DNA of 64,000 bases from contig CAZJQI010000003.1 in assembly GCA_964548275.1 (NCBI GenBank), positions 62,001 through 126,000 of the forward strand, read 5' to 3'. Positions within the stretch are counted from its first letter, which is position 1, and every line of letters begins with the position of its first letter. The DNA is from JAUVUV01 sp964548275 (lineage in GTDB: Bacteria; Gemmatimonadota; Glassbacteria; GWA2-58-10). This document shows positions 1-8,309 of the stretch, one piece after another. The notes beneath the pieces are model-generated. The model was not told the DNA's origin and searched no databases. It saw only the letters and a list, made by a program, of their open reading frames with translations. Both the position numbers and the translations under genes were made by a program.

Positions 1-840
1 AAAGACCTCGATCACTCCCTGCCGCCCGATCTCATTGACCTGGAACTCGGTACCCTCAGGACCGATACCGACCGCATTGCTGTGCATAAGTTTAAGTACT
101 TCCATCAGCGCATCCTGCTCGGCAGTCGACAGGCCTCGTGGGTAATTGGCCCAGATGTAGGGAGCGCCGAACTTCTCCACGAAACGAACCAGCTCCTTGA
201 TAGCGTTGTTCTTGAAAAACCACAGCGGGTAAAGTTCGCGCAGAAGGCCCTGGCCGAACGGGATTTCATCGGAACCCCAGGTATTGATCACGAATTTTTC
301 GCGCGGCATCACTTTCTCCACTCCGGGGCTCTTGCCAAGCAAGACCAGGTTGCCGCGTTCATCGAAACGGAAACGCTCCGGGTCCCGGGTCCGGAAACAT
401 GCGATCCCGAGAGTGCTGTCGGAGCGGCGTTTGAACATTATCTCCGCCGGTGCGTAACCATGGGAGATACCCCGGAAAAACCGCTTGCGGCTCAGATGCA
501 AATTTTCCACGCCATTAAGCACCTCTTCCACCCAGGCGGCACGTTCGTGATCTTCGCGGGTTTCACCGCCGGGGATGATGCGCCAGCCCTGAGCCATCAC
601 GTTGAGAGCGCGCTGCCTGAAACACATTGCAAGCTGGGCATCCTTGCGCAGCATCTCGCTGTAGAGCCGCAAGCCCTCGCCCGAATGATCGTCCAGAGTG
701 CGGTCGGGATTTTCCAGGTAACGCCCGAAAAGGCGATTGAGCGTGTCCCCGACCGGGCTGGAAAGTTCCCGGCTCAGCCGGATGTTAAAAGCGGCCTTCT
801 TAGGTCTTTTCCTTCTTCTTCTGTTGCCGTTGGTAGCCAT
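1..840 (-). CDS. Mu gp29-like (DUF935) phage portal protein, partial
   Basis: The minus strand is open without a stop from an ATG at 840 to the window edge, giving the first 280 codons; the C-terminus lies outside the window. The translation starts MATNGNRRRRKRPKKAAFNI and contains AMCFRQRAL, VMAQGWRIIPGG, SHGYAPAEIMF and EKFGAPYIWANYP, the pattern of the DUF935 portal family (Mu gp29). Portal proteins form the dodecameric ring at the capsid vertex through which DNA is packaged. The start overlaps the terminase stop as TGATG, so the two are translationally coupled. The gene order terminase then DUF935 portal is that of Mu-like phages. Family assignment is from recognised motifs, not from a search; confidence is high. 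Confidence 0.85.
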   Translation of the reverse strand, partial: MATNGNRRRRKRPKKAAFNIRLSRELSSPVGDTLNRLFGRYLENPDRTLDDHSGEGLRLYSEMLRKDAQLAMCFRQRALNVMAQGWRIIPGGETREDHERAAWVEEVLNGVENLHLSRKRFFRGISHGYAPAEIMFKRRSDSTLGIACFRTRDPERFRFDERGNLVLLGKSPGVEKVMPREKFVINTWGSDEIPFGQGLLRELYPLWFFKNNAIKELVRFVEKFGAPYIWANYPRGLSTAEQDALMEVLKLMHSNAVGIGPEGTEFQVNEIGRQGVIEVF

Positions 841-2483
841 CACCCGAATACCCTTTTTAGATGTTCCTTACCCGTTCGCGGCCGGTCAAAGTGGAACTGC
901 TTCGGCCCGGCGACTGTTTCCATGAGCTGTACCGCCATTTCCAGGGCGTCAGGGCCATCATCGTGACCAGCCAGAGGAAAGAAGCGCAGCTCATCCAGGA
1001 GTGTTTTGTGTTTCTTCTGAAAGCGAAGCGTGCCGCTTTTGACCAGCGGCTGAAGGCGCTGGATGCGCAGCTTCTTGTCTTTTGTCTGCTTAAGGCCTCT
1101 CACCGGGGGATAAATTCCGCGTTTGGCAGCTTCTTTCTCCAGAACGTCCTTAAAAAATTCCTGGAACTGGACTGTTTCCACCCCGATTACACAAGGCCGA
1201 CGCCTGGCATAAAGCTCCAGTGTATCATCGATTATCGCATCCGGAGTCCTGCGCTGAATGTCAGCCTCCAGTACGTAGAGCGCGCCGTTTTCGTCCCGGG
1301 CGAGACATACTATCGCCGAGGGATCGTGGTGGCGGCTCTTGCCGCCGAGTGAGGGATCCACCGCGGCGACCAGGGTGAGGCGCTCAAGATCGATCTCGTC
1401 CTCCTCGAACCAGGTGAACCATTCCTTCTGGAAAAGCGCTTCTCGCGGGTTCACCGGTTCGTTCTGGATCTCGCTGTCAAAACTCGCCGGGCCCTCGGCC
1501 ACACGCAGTTTCACCAGGTCATAGTAGCTGCGGTGCGTCGGCCAGATCACCCGGGTGCCTGCGGTCATCTGCTCCCTGTGCTCGTCAAAAAAAACATCGG
1601 CTTCTCTGGTGCGTTCCTTTTCAGGTAGCGACATGTCAGTGTAAAACCTTTCCCATTCTTCCCAGAGAGCGGTTTCCGGACTCCAGTTTATCACTCCCTG
1701 GTACTTGCGGCTCTCGAATGCCGGGTTTGAAAGCAGCTTGGAAAGCAAGCTTTCGTAGTGCAGAATCGTGCCGATCACAACAATATCAGCCGTTTTGCTT
1801 GCTGTCTTGCTGAAAGCCTTGAAAAACCAGTCGACAATTTTCTCCCGTTGTTCGGGGGTCTGGCTGTTCCGGTCGTTCTCCAGATCGTCGCCGATCAGCA
1901 GGTCCGGCCGGAACTGGCGGTGGCGCAGGCCGCGGATGTTGCCCCCTGTGCCCCGCGCGGTGATTTTAACACCGCTGTTGGTAATGATTTCACTCTTGGT
2001 CCACAGCGGGCCTGCTCCTGTAAGGTGACCGAAACTTTTCCGGAGCTTTTCATTGTCCTCCAGCTCGATCTTGATATCTCCGAGATGGCGCTCTGCCTGG
2101 GTCGCCGTGTCACTGGCGATCAGGATGTAGCGCTTGCCGGCACGCTCCGGGTAACAGATACACCACAGCGGCAGGAAAAGGGTTGCGATAGTGCTTTTCG
2201 CGCTTTCCCGCGGAGCGGCTACTGCGATCCTGTGGCCCTGTTGTTTATCAATAATGGCCCCGGTGAGCAGATTATACATCGCGAGGTGGAAATCACACGG
2301 TTGCTCACGGTGGTAATGGTCAAAATATTTTTCAGCAAACAGCCCGACATCCAGCCTTCCCCGCTCCCGCTCACCCTGGGCAGGCGGCAGCCTCCCGATA
2401 CGCTTTAACCGTTCTCTTACGCTCTTGGGGACTGAGCGACTCGATCTCCCGTCTGACCTCTTCGACTGCCTTGCTCCGCTCAT
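840..2483 (-). CDS. terL: Phage terminase large subunit
   Basis: Packaging motor ATPase and nuclease that cuts and translocates phage DNA into the prohead. The N-terminal ATPase has a variant Walker A, PRESAKST (residues 91-98), and Walker B DLLIGDD (194-200). The C-terminal RNase H-like nuclease shows the three acidic clusters AAVDPSLGG (D376), GVETVQFQ (E436) and GHDDGPDALE (D508, D509, D512). The length, 547 residues, fits the Mu gp28-type large subunit. The called ATG makes the gene overlap the small-subunit gene by 113 bp; no later ATG exists before residue 69, which is too close to the ATPase, so either the overlap is real or a non-ATG start is used. Its stop overlaps the portal start. 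Confidence 0.9.
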   Translation of the reverse strand: MSGARQSKRSDGRSSRSVPKSVRERLKRIGRLPPAQGERERGRLDVGLFAEKYFDHYHREQPCDFHLAMYNLLTGAIIDKQQGHRIAVAAPRESAKSTIATLFLPLWCICYPERAGKRYILIASDTATQAERHLGDIKIELEDNEKLRKSFGHLTGAGPLWTKSEIITNSGVKITARGTGGNIRGLRHRQFRPDLLIGDDLENDRNSQTPEQREKIVDWFFKAFSKTASKTADIVVIGTILHYESLLSKLLSNPAFESRKYQGVINWSPETALWEEWERFYTDMSLPEKERTREADVFFDEHREQMTAGTRVIWPTHRSYYDLVKLRVAEGPASFDSEIQNEPVNPREALFQKEWFTWFEEDEIDLERLTLVAAVDPSLGGKSRHHDPSAIVCLARDENGALYVLEADIQRRTPDAIIDDTLELYARRRPCVIGVETVQFQEFFKDVLEKEAAKRGIYPPVRGLKQTKDKKLRIQRLQPLVKSGTLRFQKKHKTLLDELRFFPLAGHDDGPDALEMAVQLMETVAGPKQFHFDRPRTGKEHLKRVFG

Positions 2484-2805
2484 CTGTATCGCTTCTTACT
2501 CCTACTTTCGCGGGACCTTTTCCGTATGCGTAACCGTAAACCGTTTTCATCCTGAAAAGCAGGGCCTGCCGGTCACCTTCGCTCACCTTTTCCTCAAGCC
2601 GCCTTTCATCCTTTGCCAGTCCGAAAGATTCACTTTTTTCCACCGCCTTTGCGAATTTTTTGTCCAGGGCAAATTTCTGCTCCAGCCCAGCGAAAGTTAT
2701 CCCTGCCCAGCCGCAGGCTCCCTTGCGAGTTCCTCCTTTTCGCAGGTGCCTGAGCAGGCGGTGAAGTTCACTGAATGTGATATGCAGTTCCCGTTTGCTC
2801 ATCAA
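2371..2805 (-). CDS. Small phage protein, probable terminase small subunit
   Basis: A 144-residue charged helical protein immediately upstream of the large terminase. The middle contains WAGITFAGLEQKFALDKKF, resembling the helix-turn-helix of phage small terminases, and EGDRQALLFRMKTVYG, similar to the segment after the HTH in those proteins (usually GD..ALIF.LK). Small terminase subunits recognise the packaging site and recruit the large subunit. No catalytic motifs are visible. It could instead be the Mu gp27-position protein (DUF3486), which has an analogous place in the gene order. The assignment rests on position plus the weak HTH likeness. Confidence 0.6.
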   Translation of the reverse strand: MMSKRELHITFSELHRLLRHLRKGGTRKGACGWAGITFAGLEQKFALDKKFAKAVEKSESFGLAKDERRLEEKVSEGDRQALLFRMKTVYGYAYGKGPAKVGVRSDTDERSKAVEEVRREIESLSPQERKRTVKAYREAAACPG

Positions 2806-2868
2806 CTCATCCTCTTCGACTCCCGCGTGAACCAGAACACGATCTCTTAATCCTTTCTGCCAGGCCTG

Positions 2869-3171
2869 CTACATGCGTGCAGCCACAGCCAAAGCGATCA
2901 CCACCAGTGCGGCCAGCACTCCACCGACTCCGCCCCAGACACCGGCCTTAACCTCGAGCCGCGCCACAGCGGGTATCAGCTTATCGAGTTTTCTGAGCAG
3001 GCGCTGCTGGCCTTCGTAAATATCCTCTGCGCGCTGCTCCAGTGAATCGACCCTTGCCTCCACACGCGCCAGCTCTACCTCCTTGTGACAGATCTTGCAG
3101 GAGCCTTTGGCGTCTCTCTCGTTCATCATCATATCTTTAAATTGCTGGTCCGGGCCGGGCGCTGTTTTCAC
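2869..3171 (-). CDS. XhlA-like small membrane protein of the phage lysis module
   Basis: A 100-residue protein with an N-terminal CKIC pair, a heptad-rich stretch (about residues 33-67, VEARVDSLEQRAEDIYEGQQ) that should form a coiled coil, and one C-terminal hydrophobic segment (about 76-98) rich in Gly, Ala and Val. A coiled coil followed by one membrane span matches haemolysin XhlA-type proteins that accompany phage holins. The CxxC in the soluble N-terminus is unusual and could bind metal. It lies between the holin-like gene and the terminases. The function is inferred from topology and neighbourhood only. Confidence 0.5.
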   Translation of the reverse strand: MKTAPGPDQQFKDMMMNERDAKGSCKICHKEVELARVEARVDSLEQRAEDIYEGQQRLLRKLDKLIPAVARLEVKAGVWGGVGGVLAALVVIALAVAARM

Positions 3172-3278
3172 CTGATCATATGAGGAATGAACCCTCTTTT
3201 TTCGACCTTTAGCCGGATCAGCGTGTGGCCTGACCCCGGCCTGAACCGTTCCCTGTTTGCCGGTAATGTGCTTTTGAT

Positions 3279-3440
3279 TTAAAACCGCCAGTTAACTCCC
3301 AGACTGTAGCGGGTTCTGCCTTTATTCCTATCCATCTTACCGAAAAAGCCCAGGCTTTCGGTGCTGACCCCCCCGGATAGTCCTTGGGCGCCGAACTCAA
3401 GGTTCAGGACGCGGAATCGCCGGGGGTAGGGCCATTTTTT
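3279..3440 (-). other. Possible -1 frameshift extension of the holin-like gene, or remnant of a barrel protein
   Basis: On the minus strand the 89-codon holin-like gene contains the slippery heptamer A AAA AAT (3434-3440), correctly phased for a -1 shift. After such a shift the frame stays open for 51 codons to a TAA at 3279. The shifted frame reads VLNLEFGAQGLSGGVSTESL and ends YSLGVNWRF, alternating residues with a terminal Phe like the last strand of an outer-membrane barrel. The frame has no good start of its own. Either this is a programmed shift, or the tail of an older gene fused by deletion, or chance. A 60-codon ORF in another frame here (3218-3400) has no ribosome site and is not called. 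Confidence 0.25.
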
Positions 3441-3673
3441 TCCAGTTGACCTTCAAGGATCTTCTTTCCCTGGTGCGAGGTCAGACCCCGGCTCAACCCG
3501 TCGGCGAAGCCCTGGCCGAGCACACCGCCAATCCCGGTACTCGAAATCCCGACGACCACCCACTGAACCACATCTGCCGGGATATCAGGCCAAAGGTTAT
3601 AAAGAGCCAGAACAAGGCAGTTGCCCAGTATCGTGCCGATCAGCATGATTACTTTCTTAGACATTCTTTTCAC
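3404..3673 (-). CDS. Holin-like small membrane protein
   Basis: An 89-residue protein with two hydrophobic segments (about residues 8-28, VIMLIGTILGNCLVLALYNL, and 37-56, VQWVVVGISSTGIGGVLGQG), a charged C-terminal tail and no other recognisable domain. Two short membrane spans next to an endolysin gene is the usual arrangement of a phage holin, which permeabilises the inner membrane at lysis. It begins 18 bp after the endolysin stop and is probably cotranscribed with it. The gene carries a seven-A run near its 3' end that is also a canonical -1 slippery site. Exact holin family not recognised. Confidence 0.5.
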   Translation of the reverse strand: MKRMSKKVIMLIGTILGNCLVLALYNLWPDIPADVVQWVVVGISSTGIGGVLGQGFADGLSRGLTSHQGKKILEGQLEKNGPTPGDSAS

Positions 3674-3690
3674 TCTCCATTTTGAGAATT

Positions 3691-4140
3691 TCAGGTTTGT
3701 TGGATAAACGTTTCAGGAATCTTCGGTGCACTCTCTAAGGGACCGACCTGAATGTGCAGGTGCTCGCCCAGTCCTCCCACCTCGTGAAGCAGCGCAGTTC
3801 TCGCCCCTGGCTTGCCCCGGTAGTGGAAAGACCGGTTGATCCAGTCCTCCCATTCCCTGGCAGCGGAGGGCTCCAGGCCGGCGGTTCTCATGTCCACGGC
3901 CCGGCCAAACTCGTGAGGGGAGCGGTGACCGGTACGGTCAGGATAAATCTGGCGCTGTTCACGTTCGGTTCTCAACAGGTGGGTCAGCACCGCGGGCTGG
4001 CCAGTGCGCTGGTAATACCAGTGGGAGGCTGCGAGTACAACTATATAGAGCGCTGGATGAATTTCCCCGCCTCCACTGCGAGCAAACCACTCCCGTTCCT
4101 GGCGCGGGCTCTTGAACCTGATATATGGCGCGGGATACAT
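3691..4140 (-). CDS. Phage endolysin, peptidase M15 (VanY/DacC-like) family
   Basis: A 149-residue single-domain zinc peptidase. The motif SPHEFGRAVDMR (H76, D83) and GEHLHIQV (H129) supply the His-Asp-His zinc triad of the M15 family (SxHxxGxAxD...HxH). These enzymes cut peptide bonds in peptidoglycan cross-links, as L-Ala-D-Glu or D-Ala-D-Ala peptidases. There is no signal peptide, consistent with release through a holin. It is the first gene of the visible late cluster, ahead of the holin-like gene. The size fits phage M15 endolysins. A longer ORF in another frame (3959-4423) overlaps this gene but has no recognisable content beyond the AT-rich leader. Confidence 0.8.
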   Translation of the reverse strand: MYPAPYIRFKSPRQEREWFARSGGGEIHPALYIVVLAASHWYYQRTGQPAVLTHLLRTEREQRQIYPDRTGHRSPHEFGRAVDMRTAGLEPSAAREWEDWINRSFHYRGKPGARTALLHEVGGLGEHLHIQVGPLESAPKIPETFIQQT

Positions 4141-4686
4141 TTTTCATTCCTTGGACTGGGGGTAATTTTAAGTTGCGCCTTAAAATAAATTCGATGTGCC
4201 CCTGCGTCCAGCGAATATAGTGCGATTCTTGCGTTATATTTGTATTTGGCATAAAATTTTTATTATATAATTGCATTAAATTGCTTTTTATACTCTTATT
4301 TATAAATTCAATCACTTTTCGAGCATTAATCTGGATGATATGATTTATTGGGTTTGGCTGATTCGGAAGCTCAACAGTCAATTTTTGGGAGAAAATTAAG
4401 CAGACCGCGAGATAACTGCTCACCTACGTAAAATCAGGGTATTATAAAGGGGTGGGGGAAGGGGAAAGCCTCAGCTTGTTTGCCACCTCCTGCATGCCAT
4501 GGGAATCTGGAAAAGGTGTACGGAGAACCGATTAAAGCGAGCTCGATATCAGTTCAGGTGCCCGGTATTACCACCAGGCAAATCTGAAGAATTGATTCTA
4601 ATTTCCGTGTTGGAAGCTATCTGGCAGGTTCATTGCTGAATTTCTGGCATCAGGATATTGGAAGTATTTTAAAAACCTTTGAGTAT
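4141..4686. other. Gene-free, AT-rich boundary between phage genes and the antiporter genes
   Basis: About 545 bp without a supportable gene. 4195-4330 is strongly AT-rich compared with both flanks and precedes the minus-strand phage cluster, so it may hold the late promoter or mark the edge of transferred DNA. No transposase, integrase, Mor/C-like regulator or tRNA target was found. No clear terminal repeats could be seen by eye. Confidence 0.4.
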
Positions 4687-5991
4687 TTATTGTGCTGAAA
4701 ACTTGAGCGGCGAGGGCAACTCACCCGCCCGTGCCAGGGAGTACTTGAAAAGCACCGGCCCGGCCAGTTGGAAAACCGCAATCGATCCCACGACTACATT
4801 CTTGAAAGTAGTTCCCCAGCCGGGGAAAGTATCCGCCACCATCACCGCCATACCCAGAGTCACCCCGGCCTGGGCGAAAAACCCGAGCCAGAGGTTTTCT
4901 CGCACCACAGGTTGCTCCCCACCAGCAACAGAACCGGCCCAGGTCCCCAGCCAGGTAAAAATCGAACGGCTTGCCACCAGTAAAAGAACTAACTCCCAGG
5001 TTCCGGCAATTACTCCAAGGTCCAGGTCTGCCCCGGCAATTGCGAAAAATACCACGTAAATCGGGAGTGAGCCCTTCTCGATAGCCTCAATGAATTCCCT
5101 GCCCCTTCTGGACAGATTATTCACCACAAGGCCAGCGACCATGCAGACCAGCAAGGGGTGAAGGCCCAGCAGGCTCGAAGCCTTGGAGGAGATAAAACTC
5201 AAGGCGATGATAAAGACCGGGATTTCCGCATTGACAAATACCATGTAAGCGATAATACCCAGCCCGATCAGCACACCGCAGAAAATCGAACCAGCGATCT
5301 CCCAGGCCATACCCGCCATGAAATACGAACTGCCTGCCCCGCTGCCAACTTCCAGAAGGGTGAAGCCTATGGACAGTGCAAAAGCAAAAGCCACGATCAC
5401 CACCAGGTCCTTTACAATGGTCACTCCCAGAACCATCTCGCTCACCCTCCCCCGGGCCCCGGTCTCTACGATTACCGCAACTGTGGAACTCGGGCTGTTA
5501 GCCAGCGCGACCACTGCAAATAGTAAGCCCACCACGAAACGGGATGGCACCCCGGCAACAAAATCCTCTGCTAAAAGGTCGAGTAGCAGAGTCATGGATA
5601 CCAGGACTCCGCAAAAAGTTACCAGCACCTGGCCGCAGACTACCGCGTAAAAAGACCTCAACCGTTCATATATTTTCCTCAGACTGACCTTACCGCCTGC
5701 GGTAAGGGCAATCAGGGCCAGGGCGAAACTGTTGATCAACTGCAGGTCACCCACAGATTCCCGGTCCAGAATCCCGAAACAGGAGGGTCCCAGAGCCATC
5801 CCGGCCAGCAGGTAGCCGGTAATCCCCGGCAGGCCGATATTATTGCCGATCTTGCCGAGGACAAACCCCACCAGCAGAAGGAAACCCAGCAGCATGGACA
5901 GCGGCGGGACACCTGTCCCAGTATCCGCAGGCAGGTAAATTAGAAGACCCATCAACAGGACCAGAACCAGCAAACCGAATACTCTACTCAT
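4687..5991 (-). CDS. CPA2-family cation:proton antiporter (KefB/NapA-like)
   Basis: A 434-residue polytopic inner-membrane protein of about 12-13 hydrophobic segments. Early motifs NIGLPGITGYLLAGMALGPS and INSFALALIALTAGGKVSLR are typical of the CPA2 Na+(K+)/H+ exchanger fold, and VALANSPSSTVAVIVETGARG matches the discontinuous-helix region. There is no cytosolic TrkA-N (RCK) domain, unlike Kef channels. The start overlaps the stop of the upstream antiporter (TGATG at 5989-5993), so the two are made together and could form a heteromer. Ion specificity cannot be read. The nearby EIIA and PII-like genes suggest cytosolic control of ion flux. Confidence 0.8.
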   Translation of the reverse strand: MSRVFGLLVLVLLMGLLIYLPADTGTGVPPLSMLLGFLLLVGFVLGKIGNNIGLPGITGYLLAGMALGPSCFGILDRESVGDLQLINSFALALIALTAGGKVSLRKIYERLRSFYAVVCGQVLVTFCGVLVSMTLLLDLLAEDFVAGVPSRFVVGLLFAVVALANSPSSTVAVIVETGARGRVSEMVLGVTIVKDLVVIVAFAFALSIGFTLLEVGSGAGSSYFMAGMAWEIAGSIFCGVLIGLGIIAYMVFVNAEIPVFIIALSFISSKASSLLGLHPLLVCMVAGLVVNNLSRRGREFIEAIEKGSLPIYVVFFAIAGADLDLGVIAGTWELVLLLVASRSIFTWLGTWAGSVAGGEQPVVRENLWLGFFAQAGVTLGMAVMVADTFPGWGTTFKNVVVGSIAVFQLAGPVLFKYSLARAGELPSPLKFSAQ

Positions 5992-7211
5992 CAGCCGCCC
6001 TCCTCATCATTCCCGGCAAGCACGCAGCGAGCCGCATAAGCACTGAAAGCCTCGGAGAGCACAACTGCGCAAAGCACTACACTGACCGCCATGGTATCGG
6101 CCGCGCCGCCGAAAAGAAGCTGGTAGTTGGCAATCAGTGCCACACTCATCCCGCCCTGGCCGAGAAGCGCCAGACCGGCAGCCCAGCCCCCCTGGGTGAG
6201 TTCCTCGCGAAGAAACGGCCGGGCCGCCGCAACTGAGACCGCCTTTCCCAGCACTCTTGCCGCCAGGTAGATTGCCAGAAGAGCGGCCACAGTGACTAAC
6301 CGCCCCTGCGGAAACGGTATCCAGTTCGCCCCCACCAGAACCAGGAGCACGATCAGAATCGGCCTTTCCCGGGAAACCAGCACGCGGAAAATCCTCTCGC
6401 TGGTGGGCAATAAGTTGGCCAGAACCACCCCCAGAACGACATTGATAAAAAGGCTCGAAAGGTCCAGGTACGCCGCTATCCCGCCACTGAAAACCGTGAA
6501 AGCGATAATTATCATCGCCAGCTCGTTCTCGCTGTGGCGGTGCCTTGCGTAAGAATAGAATAACAGCCCGAGCGCCAGGCCGATGAGCGCAGAGACCGCT
6601 GTCCACTCCAGAGCCGGAACGATTCCTCCTCCGGTCCTGCTGTGATATAAACCCACTGTGAAGGCGAAAATAACCACCGGCAAGAATGAATCGAGGCTGG
6701 AAATATAGTGAACCAGCCGGGCAAGTTTCCTTTTTACCCCACCGCTGGCCGAGGTTGCCAGGACGGTCTCGGCCGGGCTGCTTATTGCGCCGACAGTAGC
6801 TATTAACAAAAGCGCCCGCCACAGACTTCCTCCCCCGCCTGGTGTGAACCAGCCCAGCGCCAGGTACATCATACCTCCCAGTGTGGCAACGGTAAATAGA
6901 GACTGGAACAGGGTAACTCCGAAAAATTTTGGCGGGAAACGGCGCAGGCGTTTGATTTCGAACTGAAGGCCGAAAAGGATTCCGATCCATCCGAGCGAAA
7001 GTCCCACCACTGGTTCGAGGTTGTCCAGCATATCTTGCTCCAGCATACCCAGGCCCTGGCCGCCCAACGCCAGGCCCAGCGCAAGGTAGGCCAGCGTGGT
7101 CACCCTGAACAGGGGCGGACTGCCCTTTCTGCCCCGATAGAACCTTCCACCGACCAGAGCAATGAATGTTACCAGCAGGATCAGCAGCACTGTCTGCGTG
7201 CTCTCGGCCAT
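5991..7211 (-). CDS. CPA2-family cation:proton antiporter, second paralogue
   Basis: A 406-residue membrane protein similar in overall plan to the downstream antiporter but clearly divergent. Segments include VTTLAYLALGLALGGQGLGM, VGLSLGWIGILFGLQFEIKR and VGAISSPAETVLATSASGG, which sits where CPA2 proteins place the conserved helix after the N-terminal half. The start has a good Shine-Dalgarno (AGGAGAG, spacing about 5). Two adjacent CPA2 genes with a 1-bp stop/start overlap point to a two-component transporter, though two independent antiporters are equally possible. A 241-bp gap separates it from the PII-like gene upstream. Confidence 0.75.
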   Translation of the reverse strand: MAESTQTVLLILLVTFIALVGGRFYRGRKGSPPLFRVTTLAYLALGLALGGQGLGMLEQDMLDNLEPVVGLSLGWIGILFGLQFEIKRLRRFPPKFFGVTLFQSLFTVATLGGMMYLALGWFTPGGGGSLWRALLLIATVGAISSPAETVLATSASGGVKRKLARLVHYISSLDSFLPVVIFAFTVGLYHSRTGGGIVPALEWTAVSALIGLALGLLFYSYARHRHSENELAMIIIAFTVFSGGIAAYLDLSSLFINVVLGVVLANLLPTSERIFRVLVSRERPILIVLLVLVGANWIPFPQGRLVTVAALLAIYLAARVLGKAVSVAAARPFLREELTQGGWAAGLALLGQGGMSVALIANYQLLFGGAADTMAVSVVLCAVVLSEAFSAYAARCVLAGNDEEGG

Positions 7212-7452
7212 CGACTCTCCTGTTGCCTGATACCTGAATAAAGGGAGATCAAATAATGTATCTTCTCAACTAATTCTATCTTTTGACTATTTTAGCAAGT
7301 GGAAAGTTCAGACTCTTTTTGGATCATTCCTTATCGCCGTCCGAGCAGATCAGACTGATACCGTATTAGAACCCAAGCTAGAGCATTGCTCGTGATTTCG
7401 AATTGGCACGATTTCCAGGGGGAATTGGGAAGAGAAATGTTTAAGGAAGGTG

Positions 7453-7818
7453 CTAATCTTTATCCATCCGCAGCACTCCCCGGGCATCGATAACGGGAAG
7501 GGCAAAAAGGATGCCGTTTCCGGGATCATCAAGGCTGCCGCAGACATCCTCGATCAGCTCGGCAGCCCGCTCGAAAGTCTCCCTGTCCGGAAGCACGGAG
7601 ATAATCGTCTTGTTGTGTGGCCTTCCCCCTGCAAGCATGCCCCTTAGCCCGGCAAAAATCGGAATGTCGTAGGCCAGAATTCGTCCCATACCCATGCTGT
7701 CGAGAATTGTCGCACCGGATATGCCGATTTCTACAAAACCGAAAAGAATTTCCTCAAGAAGTTCTTCCCGGTTGAGCACGAAAATCATCAGTAGCTGCTC
7801 AGCCTTTGTGTTTCCCAT
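7453..7818 (-). CDS. PII-like signalling protein
   Basis: A 121-residue protein with a beta-alpha-beta-beta-alpha-beta ferredoxin-like pattern: LMIFVLNREELLEEILFGF, ISGATILDSMGMGR, NKTIISVLPDRETFERAAEL, GILFALPVIDARGV. This matches the PII/CutA-like trimeric fold. The loop equivalent to the PII T-loop is short (about IPIFAGLRGMLAGGRPH) and lacks the uridylylated Tyr, so it is not a classical GlnB/GlnK. PII-like proteins bind nucleotides and control neighbouring transporters. The gene overlaps the EIIA gene upstream by 20 bp, indicating coupled translation. A role in gating the downstream antiporters is inferred from context. Confidence 0.65.
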   Translation of the reverse strand: MGNTKAEQLLMIFVLNREELLEEILFGFVEIGISGATILDSMGMGRILAYDIPIFAGLRGMLAGGRPHNKTIISVLPDRETFERAAELIEDVCGSLDDPGNGILFALPVIDARGVLRMDKD

Positions 7819-8266
7819 CTTCTTCAGCCAGTATTTTAAGGATTTCTTCGGCCGTTCCGGCCCTTTTGATCGAATCGACGAAATTGGTGTGCTGAATGAG
7901 GCGGCTGATGCGGGCTAAAATTTTCAGGTGGCTGCTGGCGGCCTCCGGGGGGCCGACCAGGAGAAATACGAAATAGACCGGTGCCCGGTCGAGTGAATCG
8001 AAATCAGCGCCCTCGGGAATTCTGGCCAGGGCGATAGTCTGCTCCTTGACCGCCGGGTTCACCGCATGCGGTACGGCGATTCCCCGTCCGATACCGGTAG
8101 TCATGATCTTTTCGCGTTCGAGCAGGCTTTTCAGCAGTGGAGCCGGATCGTCGATTTTTCCACTGCAACGAAGCATATCGACCAGTTGAACAAGAAGTTC
8201 CTCTTTGTCTTTAACTTCAAGCGAAGGAGCCACGTTCGGCAGCGAAATAAAATTCATCAGTCTCAT
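7799..8266 (-). CDS. PTS EIIA domain protein (fructose/PtsN type)
   Basis: A single EIIA-Fru/Ntr domain of about 155 residues. The phospho-acceptor motif GIGRGIAVPHA is present (H67 from the chosen start). LVQLVDMLRCSGKI and LLKSLLEREKIMTTG are typical of the family's N-terminal half. No EIIB, EIIC, HPr or EI is in the window, so it is likely regulatory, as PtsN is for K+ handling in proteobacteria. A longer reading frame begins at a TTG at 8296; the ATG at 8266 is preferred because it aligns with the usual length. The gene lies 43 bp after threonine synthase and overlaps the PII-like gene. Confidence 0.85.
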   Translation of the reverse strand: MRLMNFISLPNVAPSLEVKDKEELLVQLVDMLRCSGKIDDPAPLLKSLLEREKIMTTGIGRGIAVPHAVNPAVKEQTIALARIPEGADFDSLDRAPVYFVFLLVGPPEAASSHLKILARISRLIQHTNFVDSIKRAGTAEEILKILAEEDGKHKG

Positions 8267-8309
8267 CAGAACCGGTTCTCTTTCCGGATTTATCAATGAT
8301 CCGCTTTGT

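Noticed and set aside
82..966. A 294-codon plus-strand ORF.
   Set aside because: It is the antisense of the DUF935 portal and terminase genes, which carry recognisable motifs; the plus-strand product has none.
3959..4423. A 154-codon minus-strand ORF overlapping the endolysin.
   Set aside because: Half is AT-rich low-information sequence and half is the endolysin in another frame; no ribosome site or family likeness.
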